DNA from: Roseitranquillus sp963749675
GTDB taxonomy: Bacteria; Pseudomonadota; Alphaproteobacteria; Rhodobacterales; Rhodobacteraceae
DNA: 64,000 bases
NCBI GenBank assembly: GCA_963749675.1
Contig: CAVVNT010000002.1
Location: 372,001 to 436,000, forward strand
Direction: 5' to 3'
Of the stretch, positions 26,590 through 35,889 are shown piece by piece. The notes below the pieces were generated by a model. The model worked only from the letters and a program-made list of their open reading frames with translations. It was not told the origin of the DNA and did not search any database. Made by a program: the position numbers and the translations under genes. Position 1 is the first letter of the stretch, and every line of letters starts with the position of its first letter.

Positions 26590-28103
26590 TGCAGGGCCGT
26601 CTGAGGTCAGTGTCGCTCGTCGTGGTGATGATCGGGCTTGCGGCGGTCGCGATGCTGCTGCCCGCGCTTCATGCCGCGGTGCGCGAGGAATGGGCCGCCG
26701 CCCGCGCCTTCCTGCACAGCGCCATGGCATTCGGGCTTCTCTTCGTCGGCATCCTCGTCGCATCGCAGGGCGCCGCGCACGCGCGTACCTCGCGGAGCTA
26801 TCTTGTCGCGCTCGCTGGCGCGTACTCCATCTTGCCGCTTGTCCTTGCCGTTCCGCTTGTATCGGCTCTTCCCGCTATCACCTGGTTCGACGGCTGGTTT
26901 GAGATGGTGGCGAGCTTCACAACCACAGGCGCGACCCTGCTGCCAAGCGTTCCTACGGTCTCTCCCAGCGTTCATCTCTGGCGCGCCGAGGTCGGGTGGC
27001 TGGGCGGCTTCCTGGCCTGGATCATGGCTGCCGCAATCTTTGCGCCACTCAGCCTCGGTGGCTACGAAGTGAGTACCGGCAGCCGGATTGGCCGCGCCAC
27101 GCCACTGGGCTCACCGGCGATGAGGGTCGCGGACCCCGGTGAGCGCCTGACCCGGTTCTCGATGCAACTCTTCCCTGTCTACGTCGGCCTCACAATCGCA
27201 TTGTGGCTGCTTCTGATCCTGTTCGGCTCGTCACCGTTCGTCGCGCTGTGTCACGCGATGTCGACGCTGGCGACCTCCGGGATATCGCCCGTCGGCGGGC
27301 TCGCAGGGAGCGGTTCGGGAATTCCGGGCGAGTTTGCGATCGCCCTCTTTCTCGTCTTTGCCGTCTCGCGAGTCACCTTCCGCGCGGATGAACGGGCGCG
27401 CATGCAGTCGCCGCTTCGGGACGATCCGGAGATTTCGATGGCCACTGCGATCTTGCTGGCGGTGGTCCTGCTGCTGTTCGTACGCCACTGGGTCGATCCC
27501 CGTGCGGGCCAATGGGACGCCAGCGACGCGATCGGGGCAATCTGGGGCACTCTCTTCACCAGTCTGTCGTTCCTGACCACGACCGGGTTCGAGGGGCGGA
27601 CATGGCAGGTCGCGCAGTCGTGGTCGGGCCTGCAGACGCCGGCCCTGCTGCTGATGGGACTGGCCCTCTTTGGCGGTGGCGTCGCGACGACGGCAGGCGG
27701 CGTGAAGCTCCTCAGGGTCTACGCCCTCTACAAGCACGGATTGCGTGAGATGGACCGCCTGGTTCATCCGAGTTCGGTCGGCGGTTCGGGGACCGAGGCG
27801 CGCCGCATCCGCCGACAGGGCGCCTACATTGCCTGGATATTCTTCATGCTCTTCGCGATTTCGGTGATCATCACCGCCGCGGCGCTGGCATTGACCGGGC
27901 TCGACTTTCGCTCGTCGATGATCCTCACGATCGCGGGCCTGACCAACACCGGCCCTCTGGCCTCGATCACGGGAGAGGCCGCAACGAGCTATGCCGCGCT
28001 TGCAACCGCAAGCAAGGCAGTGTTCGCCGCATCGATGATCGTCGGACGCCTTGAATTGCTGGCGCTGATCGCCCTTGCTAACCCGGCGAGCTGGCGCGGC
28101 TGA
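26589..28103 (+). CDS. trkH: Trk potassium channel subunit TrkH
   Basis: 504-residue integral membrane protein, K+ pore of the Trk system. Four pore-loop filter segments are recognisable: SFTTTGATLL, STLATSGISP, SFLTTTGFEG and GLTNTGPLA. About ten transmembrane segments are spread over the chain. It overlaps trkA by one base, so the two are translated together. Confidence 0.94.
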   Translation: MQGRLRSVSLVVVMIGLAAVAMLLPALHAAVREEWAAARAFLHSAMAFGLLFVGILVASQGAAHARTSRSYLVALAGAYSILPLVLAVPLVSALPAITWFDGWFEMVASFTTTGATLLPSVPTVSPSVHLWRAEVGWLGGFLAWIMAAAIFAPLSLGGYEVSTGSRIGRATPLGSPAMRVADPGERLTRFSMQLFPVYVGLTIALWLLLILFGSSPFVALCHAMSTLATSGISPVGGLAGSGSGIPGEFAIALFLVFAVSRVTFRADERARMQSPLRDDPEISMATAILLAVVLLLFVRHWVDPRAGQWDASDAIGAIWGTLFTSLSFLTTTGFEGRTWQVAQSWSGLQTPALLLMGLALFGGGVATTAGGVKLLRVYALYKHGLREMDRLVHPSSVGGSGTEARRIRRQGAYIAWIFFMLFAISVIITAAALALTGLDFRSSMILTIAGLTNTGPLASITGEAATSYAALATASKAVFAASMIVGRLELLALIALANPASWRG

Positions 28104-28247
28104 CACACGTCGACCGTGCGCTGATGCTAACAGGCTGATTTGGGACTGGAATCATTCAAAGGGCAATTCCATATTAAGGCACTGACAAAGGACCCCCTGC
28201 AGGCCGAACTTCGACTGCTTGGGCAACAAGAAAAGATGGGGACGACC

Positions 28248-28485
28248 ATGGCTTCCGATAAGGCAACTCTGCAGGATGCATTCCTGAAATCACGTCCGGA
28301 AGACAAAGGTCCCGGTTACGATCTTTCTCATAAACGGCGTCAAGCTGCAGGGCGTCATCACGTGGTTCGACAACTTCTGCGTCCTGCTGCGCCGCGACGG
28401 TCAGTCGCAGTTGGTGTACAAGCATGCTATTTCAACGATCATGCCGTCGCAGCCGATAAACCTCTACGAAGGCGGTGACGACTGA
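28248..28485 (+). pseudogene. hfq: RNA chaperone Hfq, single +1 frame break
   Basis: Hfq pairs small RNAs with mRNAs. The first 17 codons read ASDKATLQDAFLK; after one extra base near 28296-28299 the other frame gives VPVTIFLINGVKLQGVITW (Sm1) and LVYKHAISTIMPS (Sm2), ending at a TGA at 28483. Removing one base gives 78 residues, the usual alphaproteobacterial size. Good start context (ggggacgaccATG). The 144 bases before it follow trkH and probably hold the promoter. An hfq null would be unexpected next to an intact hflX, so a sequence error is likely. Confidence 0.88.
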
Positions 28486-29768
28486 CCCTCCATGAGCATG
28501 AGGCGCGGCCGACTCGCGCCTGGGTCCTCCACCCAGAATTCACGTCGGAGCGCGATCGGCCCAAGGCGAAGCCTGCGCTGGAGGAAGCTGTTGCGCTGGC
28601 AATGGCGCTTCCCGGCCTTTTGGTCGTCGGCTCCGAGGTGGTGCCGCTTCCGCGTCCGCGACCCGGCTTGCTCTTTGGGCGGGGCAAGATCGAGGAACTC
28701 GCGGCGCGCCTGCATGACAAGGAGGTGGATCTCGTCCTGATCGACGGGCCCGTGACTCCGGTTCAGCAGCGAAATCTCGAAAAGGCGTGGAAGGTCAAGA
28801 TTCTCGACCGGACATCGCTGATCCTGGAGATCTTCTCGGATCGCGCGCAGACGCGTGAAGGCGTTCTGCAGGTTGAGATGGCGGCGCTGGCCTACCAGCG
28901 GACGCGCCTGGTGCGCGCGTGGACGCACCTAGAACGACAGCGCGGCGCACTGGGTTTCGTCGGTGGCCCCGGCGAGACGCAGATCGAGGCGGACCGCCGC
29001 GCCATCGACGAGGCCTTGGTTCGGATGCGGCGGCAGCTTGAAAAGGTGGTCAAGACGCGCGATCTGCACCGCGCGAGCCGAAGGAAGGTCCCTTACCCGC
29101 AGGTGGCCCTGGTCGGCTACACGAACGCAGGAAAGTCGACGCTGTTCAATCATCTGACGGGGGCGGACGTCACCGCAGTGGACATGCTCTTCGCGACCCT
29201 CGATCCCACGATGCGCGCGATCGAGCTGGAGGGTCGCACGACCGTGATCGCGTCCGACACCGTCGGCTTCGTCAGCGACCTGCCGACGGAACTCGTCGCC
29301 GCATTCCGCGCCACCTTGGAAGAGGTTCGCTCCGCCGATCTGATCTGCCACGTGCGCGACATCTCCCACCCGCAAACGGAGGAGCAGGCGAAACAGGTGC
29401 AGGAGATCCTCGGGCAGCTGGGCGTCACGGACGAGATCCAGCAGATCGAGGTCTGGAACAAGATGGACCTCCTGCCGGCGGCGGAACGGGAGCGTGCCGA
29501 GCGGCTTGCCGAGCGCACGCCGGATGTCGTCGCGGTCACGGCCGTAACGGGGCAGGGTGTGCCGGAGCTCGTCAGGACCATCGCCGCTCTAGTCGGCGGC
29601 GAGCGTCGAACCGAGACGGTGGAGCTCGGCTTCGACGATGGCCGGCGGCGCGCTTGGCTTCATGAGCAAGGAATTGTCGAGGACGAGCGACAGGACGAAG
29701 CCGGCATCACCCTCACCGTGAGATGGACCCCGAGACAGGCGGAACGGTTTCGTGAGCTTTCCGTCTAG
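28482..29768 (+). CDS. hflX: Ribosome-splitting GTPase HflX
   Basis: GTPase that binds the large ribosomal subunit and can split stalled ribosomes. G1 GYTNAGKST, G3 DTVGFVSDLP and G4 NKMD motifs are intact, and the N-terminal HflX domain (GLLFGRGKIEEL, FVGGPGETQIEADRR) is complete. Family-like coding (TRAWVLHPEFTSERDRPKAK) runs upstream of the first ATG (28602) to a CTG at 28482 right after an in-frame stop, and this CTG overlaps the hfq stop. I take CTG 28482 as the start (428 residues, like E. coli HflX); 28602 is the conservative alternative. Confidence 0.9.
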   Translation: MTLHEHEARPTRAWVLHPEFTSERDRPKAKPALEEAVALAMALPGLLVVGSEVVPLPRPRPGLLFGRGKIEELAARLHDKEVDLVLIDGPVTPVQQRNLEKAWKVKILDRTSLILEIFSDRAQTREGVLQVEMAALAYQRTRLVRAWTHLERQRGALGFVGGPGETQIEADRRAIDEALVRMRRQLEKVVKTRDLHRASRRKVPYPQVALVGYTNAGKSTLFNHLTGADVTAVDMLFATLDPTMRAIELEGRTTVIASDTVGFVSDLPTELVAAFRATLEEVRSADLICHVRDISHPQTEEQAKQVQEILGQLGVTDEIQQIEVWNKMDLLPAAERERAERLAERTPDVVAVTAVTGQGVPELVRTIAALVGGERRTETVELGFDDGRRRAWLHEQGIVEDERQDEAGITLTVRWTPRQAERFRELSV

Positions 29769-32227
29769 CGGGCGGGTCGCAGCCGGGTAATTCCGACGGC
29801 GCCGGCGCGCGCGAGACCCTCATCGAGCGTCATCGGAATGTACTCACCCCGCCGCCACAGTTCTCCAAGATCGTCATAGTGGCGCGAGAGCGGGTGCCCC
29901 GATTGTCCTGTCGCGATAATGAATACCGAGGAGTCGGGATCGGCGAAGTCGTAGACACCGCGATAGCCAGGCCCGTGCACGTTCAGGAACGGGTCTTCTC
30001 CCCGCCCGGAAGTCATCCCGCGAAGGAGCGTGTTGTCGCCGCCGCTCGTCGATTGACGGATGTTGACCAGCCAACGCAGCAGGGGGATGTCCCCGAGCGC
30101 CGGGTGATCATGCGTTGCCTCGTGCGCGTCGCCCCAGCGCAGTCCTTCCAGCGAGCCTCCCCATGTCTCGTCGATCCAGACCAGCGCATCGTCTAGCGCC
30201 AGCCGGGCGATATCCTCGCAGCTCTCCAATGGTACCGACTGGATCACGTCGCACCATCCGCCCGCGCCGTCCACGTTGCGAAACACCCGCTCCAGAAAGA
30301 GCGGTTCGGGATGGGTGATCTCGTCGGTGAGGGGGCCGAGTTCGTCTCGGATCAGCCTGTCCTGCAATGCCCTCAGCCAAGCCGAGAAGATCAAGGGTTC
30401 AGGCAGATGCTCCGACATCTCCCCGTTCCACTCCGCCAGCAGGTCGAGCGCCTCCTTCCGTCGCCGTTCCACCGTGCCTTCAGGCGTGGTCTCACCAGTG
30501 TACCAGAGATTGCGTGCGATGAGCGGAAGCAGCGAGCGTGCGGTGAACGACACGGTGTCGAGTTGCGCCTCTATGAAGCTCTCGCGAGTATGGACCTCCC
30601 GGTTCTGCATCAGCCGCCGCCACCGCTCGATCCGCTGGGTATCGCCCCAGTAGTAGCTGAGATGCAGCGGGAACGGCCGATCGATGACCTTGTTGTTCGT
30701 GTTCCCCAGGATGCCGCCGTCGGGGTTGACGAATGTCGGGTTGGCGGCGGGCTCCATCGTGCCTTGCCAGATGTTCTCGGGCAGCCAGCCCTGCGAGGGC
30801 ATCCGGCCCTTGGTCTGATGCCGCGCCGCGCGGCGTGGCACGGCGCCGATCATGCGCATTGCGATCGTGTCGGAATCGACCAGTACGAGGTTTTGGGAGG
30901 GACCCACGAAGGCCTCCGTCGCGACGAGCGCCTCCTCGACGTTCGTCGCGCGCATCAGGGTGAGGATCGCATCGAACGTTGTGTCCTCGTGCGAGAGCAT
31001 GGTCCACGCAATCGATGCGATGTGCCCTTGCGGCGTGACGAGTCCGACGTCGAAATCCTGCGAGGAGAGAACCGGCCCATTCGGCGTCCATCGCAGCGTC
31101 AGCGAGACAGGATCGGCGTCCTTCACGCGAATGATCGAAGTGCGCGTCTCCATCTCCGCCCAGCCGTCTGGAGTCAGGACCTGGGTCGGCGCGTCGGGGT
31201 TTGTCCGCTCGATGTAGAGATCGGAATCGTCGAGGTACGACGAGGTGATCCCCCAGCCGAGATCGGCGCTTCGCCCGAGCAGCATCAGTGGAACGCCAGG
31301 TATTGTCGCTCCAATGACGCCTCCCGTCGGCAGATCCAGTCGGGCGAGATACCATATGCTCGGCGCCCGAAACGTCAGATGCGGATCGTTCGCAAGCAGA
31401 GTTCCCCCCGTCGCGGACCTCGATGGGCCGGCCGCCCACGCGTTGGAAGCACCGCCGAAACCGTAGGGCGAGACCGGATCGAAGGCATCGCGCAAGGAAG
31501 AGGAGGCCTCGGCGAAACGAGGAAGCTCGGGAAACATCGCGGCATAGTCGGGCAGTGCCGCTGTGCCGGGCCCCGGCACGTCCGGCATGATGTCGCCGAC
31601 CCGCTCCTCGGGCAGCATCAACGACAAGCGTGCCCGCCGTATCTCGGCTGCGATGTGGGAATTGAGCTGCAGTCCCATGAGCTTGACGATCGCGACTGAA
31701 TCCGCCGGCTGCCAGGGCGCGATGGCATTGGAAAACAGGAAGAACTCCGGAGCGCCTCGCCCCAATGCGCCCTCGTTGACCTCGTTGATCCACGCATTGA
31801 CGCCCGCCGAATAGGCTTCCAGGGCGCGCTGCGTCTGGAGCTCCAGCACCTTCGTCGACTGCACCGCCGCAGTGTATAGATCGAGCCGGCGAAGGAGGGC
31901 GTCGGTGCGGATCGTGCGAGAGCCGAAGACCTCTGACAACCGGCCCTGGACCGTCCGGCGCAGCATTGTCATCTGCCAGAGGCGGTCTTGGGCGTGGGCG
32001 AAGCCAAGCCCGAACATCACCGCCTCCTCGTCGTCGCCGAAGATGTGGGGAACGTCCGAGGTGTCGCGCACGATCTCGACCTCGGTCTCAAGCCGCGCAA
32101 CGTCGAACGTCGCGTCGTAGTCGGGAAGGGAACGCGAAGCGAACCAGTAGATGAGCGTTGCACCACCTGCAGCTGCCAAGATCAGGGCGGCCAGGATGCG
32201 CGACAACCAACGGAAGAGTCTTGCCAT
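29765..32227 (-). CDS. Penicillin acylase family (Ntn-hydrolase) amidase
   Basis: 820 residues. An N-terminal membrane/signal segment (about 10-28) exports the proenzyme. The alpha-chain region ends before the self-cleavage site GFGGA|SNAW, giving the N-terminal nucleophile Ser261 of the beta chain; downstream HLTFRAPSIWYLARL and the Asn/His-rich segments fit the family. Members hydrolyse amides such as acyl-homoserine lactones or beta-lactams; the substrate cannot be told from sequence. Convergent with hflX, overlapping by 4 bases. Confidence 0.9.
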   Translation of the reverse strand: MARLFRWLSRILAALILAAAGGATLIYWFASRSLPDYDATFDVARLETEVEIVRDTSDVPHIFGDDEEAVMFGLGFAHAQDRLWQMTMLRRTVQGRLSEVFGSRTIRTDALLRRLDLYTAAVQSTKVLELQTQRALEAYSAGVNAWINEVNEGALGRGAPEFFLFSNAIAPWQPADSVAIVKLMGLQLNSHIAAEIRRARLSLMLPEERVGDIMPDVPGPGTAALPDYAAMFPELPRFAEASSSLRDAFDPVSPYGFGGASNAWAAGPSRSATGGTLLANDPHLTFRAPSIWYLARLDLPTGGVIGATIPGVPLMLLGRSADLGWGITSSYLDDSDLYIERTNPDAPTQVLTPDGWAEMETRTSIIRVKDADPVSLTLRWTPNGPVLSSQDFDVGLVTPQGHIASIAWTMLSHEDTTFDAILTLMRATNVEEALVATEAFVGPSQNLVLVDSDTIAMRMIGAVPRRAARHQTKGRMPSQGWLPENIWQGTMEPAANPTFVNPDGGILGNTNNKVIDRPFPLHLSYYWGDTQRIERWRRLMQNREVHTRESFIEAQLDTVSFTARSLLPLIARNLWYTGETTPEGTVERRRKEALDLLAEWNGEMSEHLPEPLIFSAWLRALQDRLIRDELGPLTDEITHPEPLFLERVFRNVDGAGGWCDVIQSVPLESCEDIARLALDDALVWIDETWGGSLEGLRWGDAHEATHDHPALGDIPLLRWLVNIRQSTSGGDNTLLRGMTSGRGEDPFLNVHGPGYRGVYDFADPDSSVFIIATGQSGHPLSRHYDDLGELWRRGEYIPMTLDEGLARAGAVGITRLRPAR

Positions 32228-32302
32228 GGCACTCGAGTTGACGGCAACCGGGGTGTCGTTAGTTAGAAACCGATGCCTGGGTGAAGGAAAGTGGAGGCGT
32301 GG

Positions 32303-33175
32303 ATGAGCCGGATCACGTTTTTAGGTTTGGGGGTCATGGGCTACCCCATGGCGGGGCATCTCGCCAAGGCCGGACACGACGTCACGGTATACAACCGAAC
32401 AAGATCCAAGGCCGCGCGCTGGGTTGAAGAGCACGGCGGGGCCAGCGCACCGACTCCCCGAGAGGCCGCGGAGGGCGCGGAGTTCGTATGCAGCTGCGTC
32501 GGCAACGACGATGACCTGCGATCTGTCTGCCTTGGCGATGAAGGTGCCTTTGCCGGCATGCCCGAAGGCGCGATCTTCATCGACCACACCACGGTGTCCG
32601 CGGCTGTGACCCGCGAGCTCTCCGAAGCGGCGTCGCAGCGCGGCCTCGGCTACGTCGATGCCCCGATCTCGGGTGGCCAGGCGGGTGCCGAGAACGGGCA
32701 GCTTTCGATCATGTGCGGCGGCTCGGAGGAGCATTACACCAGAGCCGAACCCGTCATGCAGATCTATGCGAAGATCTGCCGCCGCATCGGCCAAAGCGGG
32801 GCCGGGCAGATGACAAAAATGGTCAACCAGATATGCATCGCCGGTCTGGTTCAAGCGCTGTCCGAGGGGCTTGCCTTTGCGGATAAGGCAGGCCTCGATG
32901 GTCACGCGGTCGTCGAGGTCATCAGCCAGGGTGCCGCTGGGTCGTGGCAGATGGCGAACCGGCACGAGACGATGCTCGACGACGAGTTCGAGCATGGTTT
33001 CGCGGTGGACTGGATGCGCAAGGATCTCGCGATCTGCCTCGCGGCTGCTGACGAGGTGGGGGCGTCGATGCCGGTCACGGCTCTGGTCGACCAGTTCTAC
33101 AAGGACATCCAGGAGATGGGCGGCGGCAGGTGGGACACGTCTTCGCTCATACGTCGCCTGAGGGGCGAGGGCTGA
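32303..33175 (+). CDS. NAD(P)-dependent beta-hydroxyacid dehydrogenase
   Basis: 290 residues of the 3-hydroxyisobutyrate dehydrogenase family. The N-terminal Rossmann motif GLGVMGYPMAGHL, the substrate motif DAPISGGQAGAENG (about 119-132) and the catalytic Lys in TKMVNQI (about 169) are all present. Substrate may be 3-hydroxyisobutyrate, tartronate semialdehyde or a relative. Start ATG 32303 follows ggagg; an upstream in-frame GTG at 32291 is less likely. Confidence 0.88.
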   Translation: MSRITFLGLGVMGYPMAGHLAKAGHDVTVYNRTRSKAARWVEEHGGASAPTPREAAEGAEFVCSCVGNDDDLRSVCLGDEGAFAGMPEGAIFIDHTTVSAAVTRELSEAASQRGLGYVDAPISGGQAGAENGQLSIMCGGSEEHYTRAEPVMQIYAKICRRIGQSGAGQMTKMVNQICIAGLVQALSEGLAFADKAGLDGHAVVEVISQGAAGSWQMANRHETMLDDEFEHGFAVDWMRKDLAICLAAADEVGASMPVTALVDQFYKDIQEMGGGRWDTSSLIRRLRGEG

Positions 33176-33184
33176 AGCGTCCGA

Positions 33185-33745
33185 TCAGGGGATTATCCGA
33201 CTGTACTTCGTCCCTTCCAGCGTCGCTCCGACCAGAAGCCCCGCCTGACCGAAGATGACGGCAATGACGGGTGCAAGCTGGGTCGTGGTCGCCGCCGAAA
33301 GGTTTCCGCCCTGGTCGCGGGCGACGTACTCGAGCTCGGCTCCGGCGGCCCAGCCGGGCGAGGTGCGGAACTCGGTCAAGGCCTGTTGGGTCATGAAGAA
33401 CAGGACGTGCGCGTATTGCTGGGCGCCGAGTTGCGGACCGAAACTGGCGCGCGTCGCGGAGTAGTAGTCCACAGTCGACCCGCCAATTCGCAAGGCGCCG
33501 CGGCCGTAAGAGCCGCCTACCGTCAGAAACCCTGCTTCCGTCATCAGCGGCATGACCAGAATGCCTGCTGCGCTGTCACGAAGCTCCGTGGTTCCGGGGT
33601 AGGTGGAGTAGAGGTAGTTCAGCGTCGCATCCACCCGCGCGTCGATCGCCTGGCCTCCGGGGCTGTTGATGCCGTTGCCGCATGCACCCGCCACTACGAC
33701 GCCCGCAAGGCTGCACACGACACCACGCCGCGTCATCGTTCCCAT
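33185..33745 (-). CDS. SYLF/YSC84-domain lipoprotein
   Basis: 186 residues. An N-terminal signal with the lipobox VAGAC marks Cys21-22 as the lipidation site. The mature part shows AAGILVMPLMTEAGFLTVGGSYGRG, typical of SYLF (YSC84, formerly DUF500) lipid-binding domains, and ends with a GLLVGATLEGTKYSRI segment. Bacterial function is unknown. Start has an aggag site. Confidence 0.82.
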   Translation of the reverse strand: MGTMTRRGVVCSLAGVVVAGACGNGINSPGGQAIDARVDATLNYLYSTYPGTTELRDSAAGILVMPLMTEAGFLTVGGSYGRGALRIGGSTVDYYSATRASFGPQLGAQQYAHVLFFMTQQALTEFRTSPGWAAGAELEYVARDQGGNLSAATTTQLAPVIAVIFGQAGLLVGATLEGTKYSRIIP

Positions 33746-33852
33746 GTCGCGCTCCTGCTCGCACGCCTTGAATTGGCGACCTTATCCGGTCGCTCGATGC
33801 GAGACATAGTCGATTTGCGGCGTCGTGTCACCGACGCATGCGGTGGATGACC

Positions 33853-34320
33853 CTAGAACGGAATCTCGTCGTCCATGTCGCTGTAGCCGCCCGAGGATTG
33901 GCTGCCGCCACGCTCCTCGTAGCCGCCCGAAGGACCGCGATCATCATGGCCTCCACCGCCGCCATCGCCGCGGCCATCGAGCAGGGTCAACTCGCCTCGA
34001 TATGGTCTCAGAACGACTTCGGTCGTGTAGCGGTCCTGACCCGACTGGTCCTGCCACTTGCGTGTTTCCAGCTGACCTTCGAGGTACACTTTCGATCCCT
34101 TGCGCAAGTACTGCTCGGCAATTCTCGCAAGCGGTTCCGAGAAGATGGCCACGGAATGCCACTCTGTGCGCTCTCGCCGCTCGCCAGTGTTGCGATCCTT
34201 CCAGTTCTCGGAGGTCGCGACGCGCAGGTTGCAGACCTTGCCGCCGTTCTGGAACGTTCGAACCTCCGGATCGCGACCCAGATTCCCGACTAGGATCACC
34301 TTGTTGACAGAACCTGCCAT
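33853..34320 (-). CDS. ssb: Single-stranded DNA-binding protein
   Basis: 155 residues. OB fold from VNKVILVGNLGRDPE to the YLRKGSKVYLEGQLETR strand, then a Gly-rich linker and the acidic C-terminal tip DMDDEIPF that recruits replication and repair proteins. Complete. It diverges from the lytic transglycosylase gene with 120 bases between. Confidence 0.96.
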   Translation of the reverse strand: MAGSVNKVILVGNLGRDPEVRTFQNGGKVCNLRVATSENWKDRNTGERRERTEWHSVAIFSEPLARIAEQYLRKGSKVYLEGQLETRKWQDQSGQDRYTTEVVLRPYRGELTLLDGRGDGGGGGHDDRGPSGGYEERGGSQSSGGYSDMDDEIPF

Positions 34321-34440
34321 CTCACGTCTCCCGTGCGTACTGTGGCGCCCTGCCTACGATGTTTGCCGGGGGAGAGAAAGCGGGGCTGGCAATGATGGCG
34401 ACATCCGGTATCTTCCTGCGCAAAAGCCTTTGAGGGACAC

Positions 34441-35013
34441 GTGAGATCTGCACTGTCGATCATCCTTGCGGTGTGCATCGCGGCACCGGCGGCGGCCGAC
34501 ATTACGGTCGGCTCGAAGAATCGTGCTGCGATCTTCGCCAACCAGACCAAGCTGCTCGATGGCCGCGCTTCGCAGCAGTACTCGTACTCGACCCGGCTCA
34601 GGCCGGATTCGGTCGCAATTCCCGAGGCAATTCCAGCCTATGGGGGTGCCCGCAGCCAGTACCTGAATACGGCTCGCGGTGCGGCGCGGAGACACGGCAT
34701 TCCGGAAGATCTGTTCCTGCGCCTCGTGCAGCAGGAGAGCGGTTGGAACACGACCGCAATCTCCCACAAGGGGGCGATCGGATTGGCGCAGTTGATGCCG
34801 GGAACCGCGCGTCTTCTAGGCGTCGATCCGCGCGATCCACAGCAGAACCTGGATGGCGGCGCCCGCTATCTTCGTCGGCAATACGATGAGTTCGGGGACT
34901 GGCGGCTTGCCCTCGCCGCCTACAACGCGGGCCCCGAGGCCGTAACGCGTCACGGTGGGATTCCACCTTATCGCGAGACACAGGATTACGTGCGCGTCAT
35001 TCTGGGCCGCTAG
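34441..35013 (+). CDS. Lytic transglycosylase (SLT domain)
   Basis: 190 residues, cleaves peptidoglycan glycan strands in the periplasm. Signal peptide about 1-18 (ending AAPAAA). The SLT domain covers about 75-185 with the catalytic Glu in LVQQESGWN, GLAQLMPGTA and LALAAYNAGPEAV. GTG start at 34441. The 3' end overlaps the convergent DUF1206 gene by 4 bases. Confidence 0.92.
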   Translation: MRSALSIILAVCIAAPAAADITVGSKNRAAIFANQTKLLDGRASQQYSYSTRLRPDSVAIPEAIPAYGGARSQYLNTARGAARRHGIPEDLFLRLVQQESGWNTTAISHKGAIGLAQLMPGTARLLGVDPRDPQQNLDGGARYLRRQYDEFGDWRLALAAYNAGPEAVTRHGGIPPYRETQDYVRVILGR

Positions 35014-35837
35014 CTCGCAAGCCGCGCGGCCAAGGTTTCGATATCGGGATCGGCCGCCTTCGGAACGATGCGGTACGCTGCGTTGACGAAGCAAAAGAGC
35101 GCAAAGCCCAGCAGACCGACGCAGATGACTGCCACTAGGATCTGCCCGTATGCCTGCTGTGACAGCCACGAGAACGCAGCACCGACGCCGCCAGCCTCCT
35201 GTGGATTGGCGCGGATCGCCGCATAGGTGAAGAGCAGGCCGACGATTGCCACGATCACGCCTTGAGCGATCACGCCCGCCTTGAGAAGCGGGTTCCAGCG
35301 AAGGGTGAAGCGGCTGCCGCGCAAGTGCTCGCGGTATTTTTCCGCCCAGCCCTTGTAGATGTAGAAGCCCCCGGCGCCGATCGTGATGAGCCCGGCAATG
35401 CCAATGATCCAGCGTCCGCCTGGCCACTGCATGACCGCGCCGACGTACTTCGGAATACTCGAGCCTTGGCTGCCTCCGCCGCCGAACAGGAGCGAAAAAG
35501 CCAGGACGCCGATTCCGAAGTGGATGATGCCCGAGACGATCAGGCCGGTTCGGGCGATCCCGCCTTCTCCGTCACTGCCGTAGTCTTCGAGGTCCCAGAT
35601 CGCGTCGACGACGCGCCAGATCGCGTAGGCGACCATCCCGAGGAAAATCAGGCCCAACAAGATGGCGCCCCAAGTCGTGCCCTCAAGCCAGCCCAGTGCC
35701 GACGAGGTGCTCTGGGCTTGACCGCCGCGCCAGATCGCGAAGAGCGAGATTCCCGCCACGACGACGTAAACAAGCCCGCGCCCAGCATAGCCCGCCCGCA
35801 TCAACGGCACCGCCCATGAGAAATCTTTCTGTGACAT
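35010..35837 (-). CDS. DUF1206 family integral membrane protein
   Basis: 275 residues with six predicted membrane segments and three internal repeats of about 80 residues, each with an ARAGYxxRGxVY-like start (the first reads MRAGYAGRGLVYVVV), the DUF1206 pattern. Function unknown. Start at 35837 is supported by a ggaggt site 4-5 bases upstream; the ATG 21 bases earlier lacks one. Confidence 0.85.
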   Translation of the reverse strand: MSQKDFSWAVPLMRAGYAGRGLVYVVVAGISLFAIWRGGQAQSTSSALGWLEGTTWGAILLGLIFLGMVAYAIWRVVDAIWDLEDYGSDGEGGIARTGLIVSGIIHFGIGVLAFSLLFGGGGSQGSSIPKYVGAVMQWPGGRWIIGIAGLITIGAGGFYIYKGWAEKYREHLRGSRFTLRWNPLLKAGVIAQGVIVAIVGLLFTYAAIRANPQEAGGVGAAFSWLSQQAYGQILVAVICVGLLGFALFCFVNAAYRIVPKAADPDIETLAARLAS

Positions 35838-35889
35838 TTGACCTCCGCTTGCCGACAAGACAGAACGGACGCCGAGGGATGTTGTTCCG

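Noticed and set aside
30311..31699. 462-codon open frame on the plus strand
   Set aside because: Antisense to the penicillin-acylase-type gene, which has the full family signature; the shadow product is Arg/Gly-rich without domains.
29765..32227. Confident call as an AHL or penicillin acylase
   Set aside because: The fold and nucleophile are clear but substrate specificity in this family cannot be read from these motifs.
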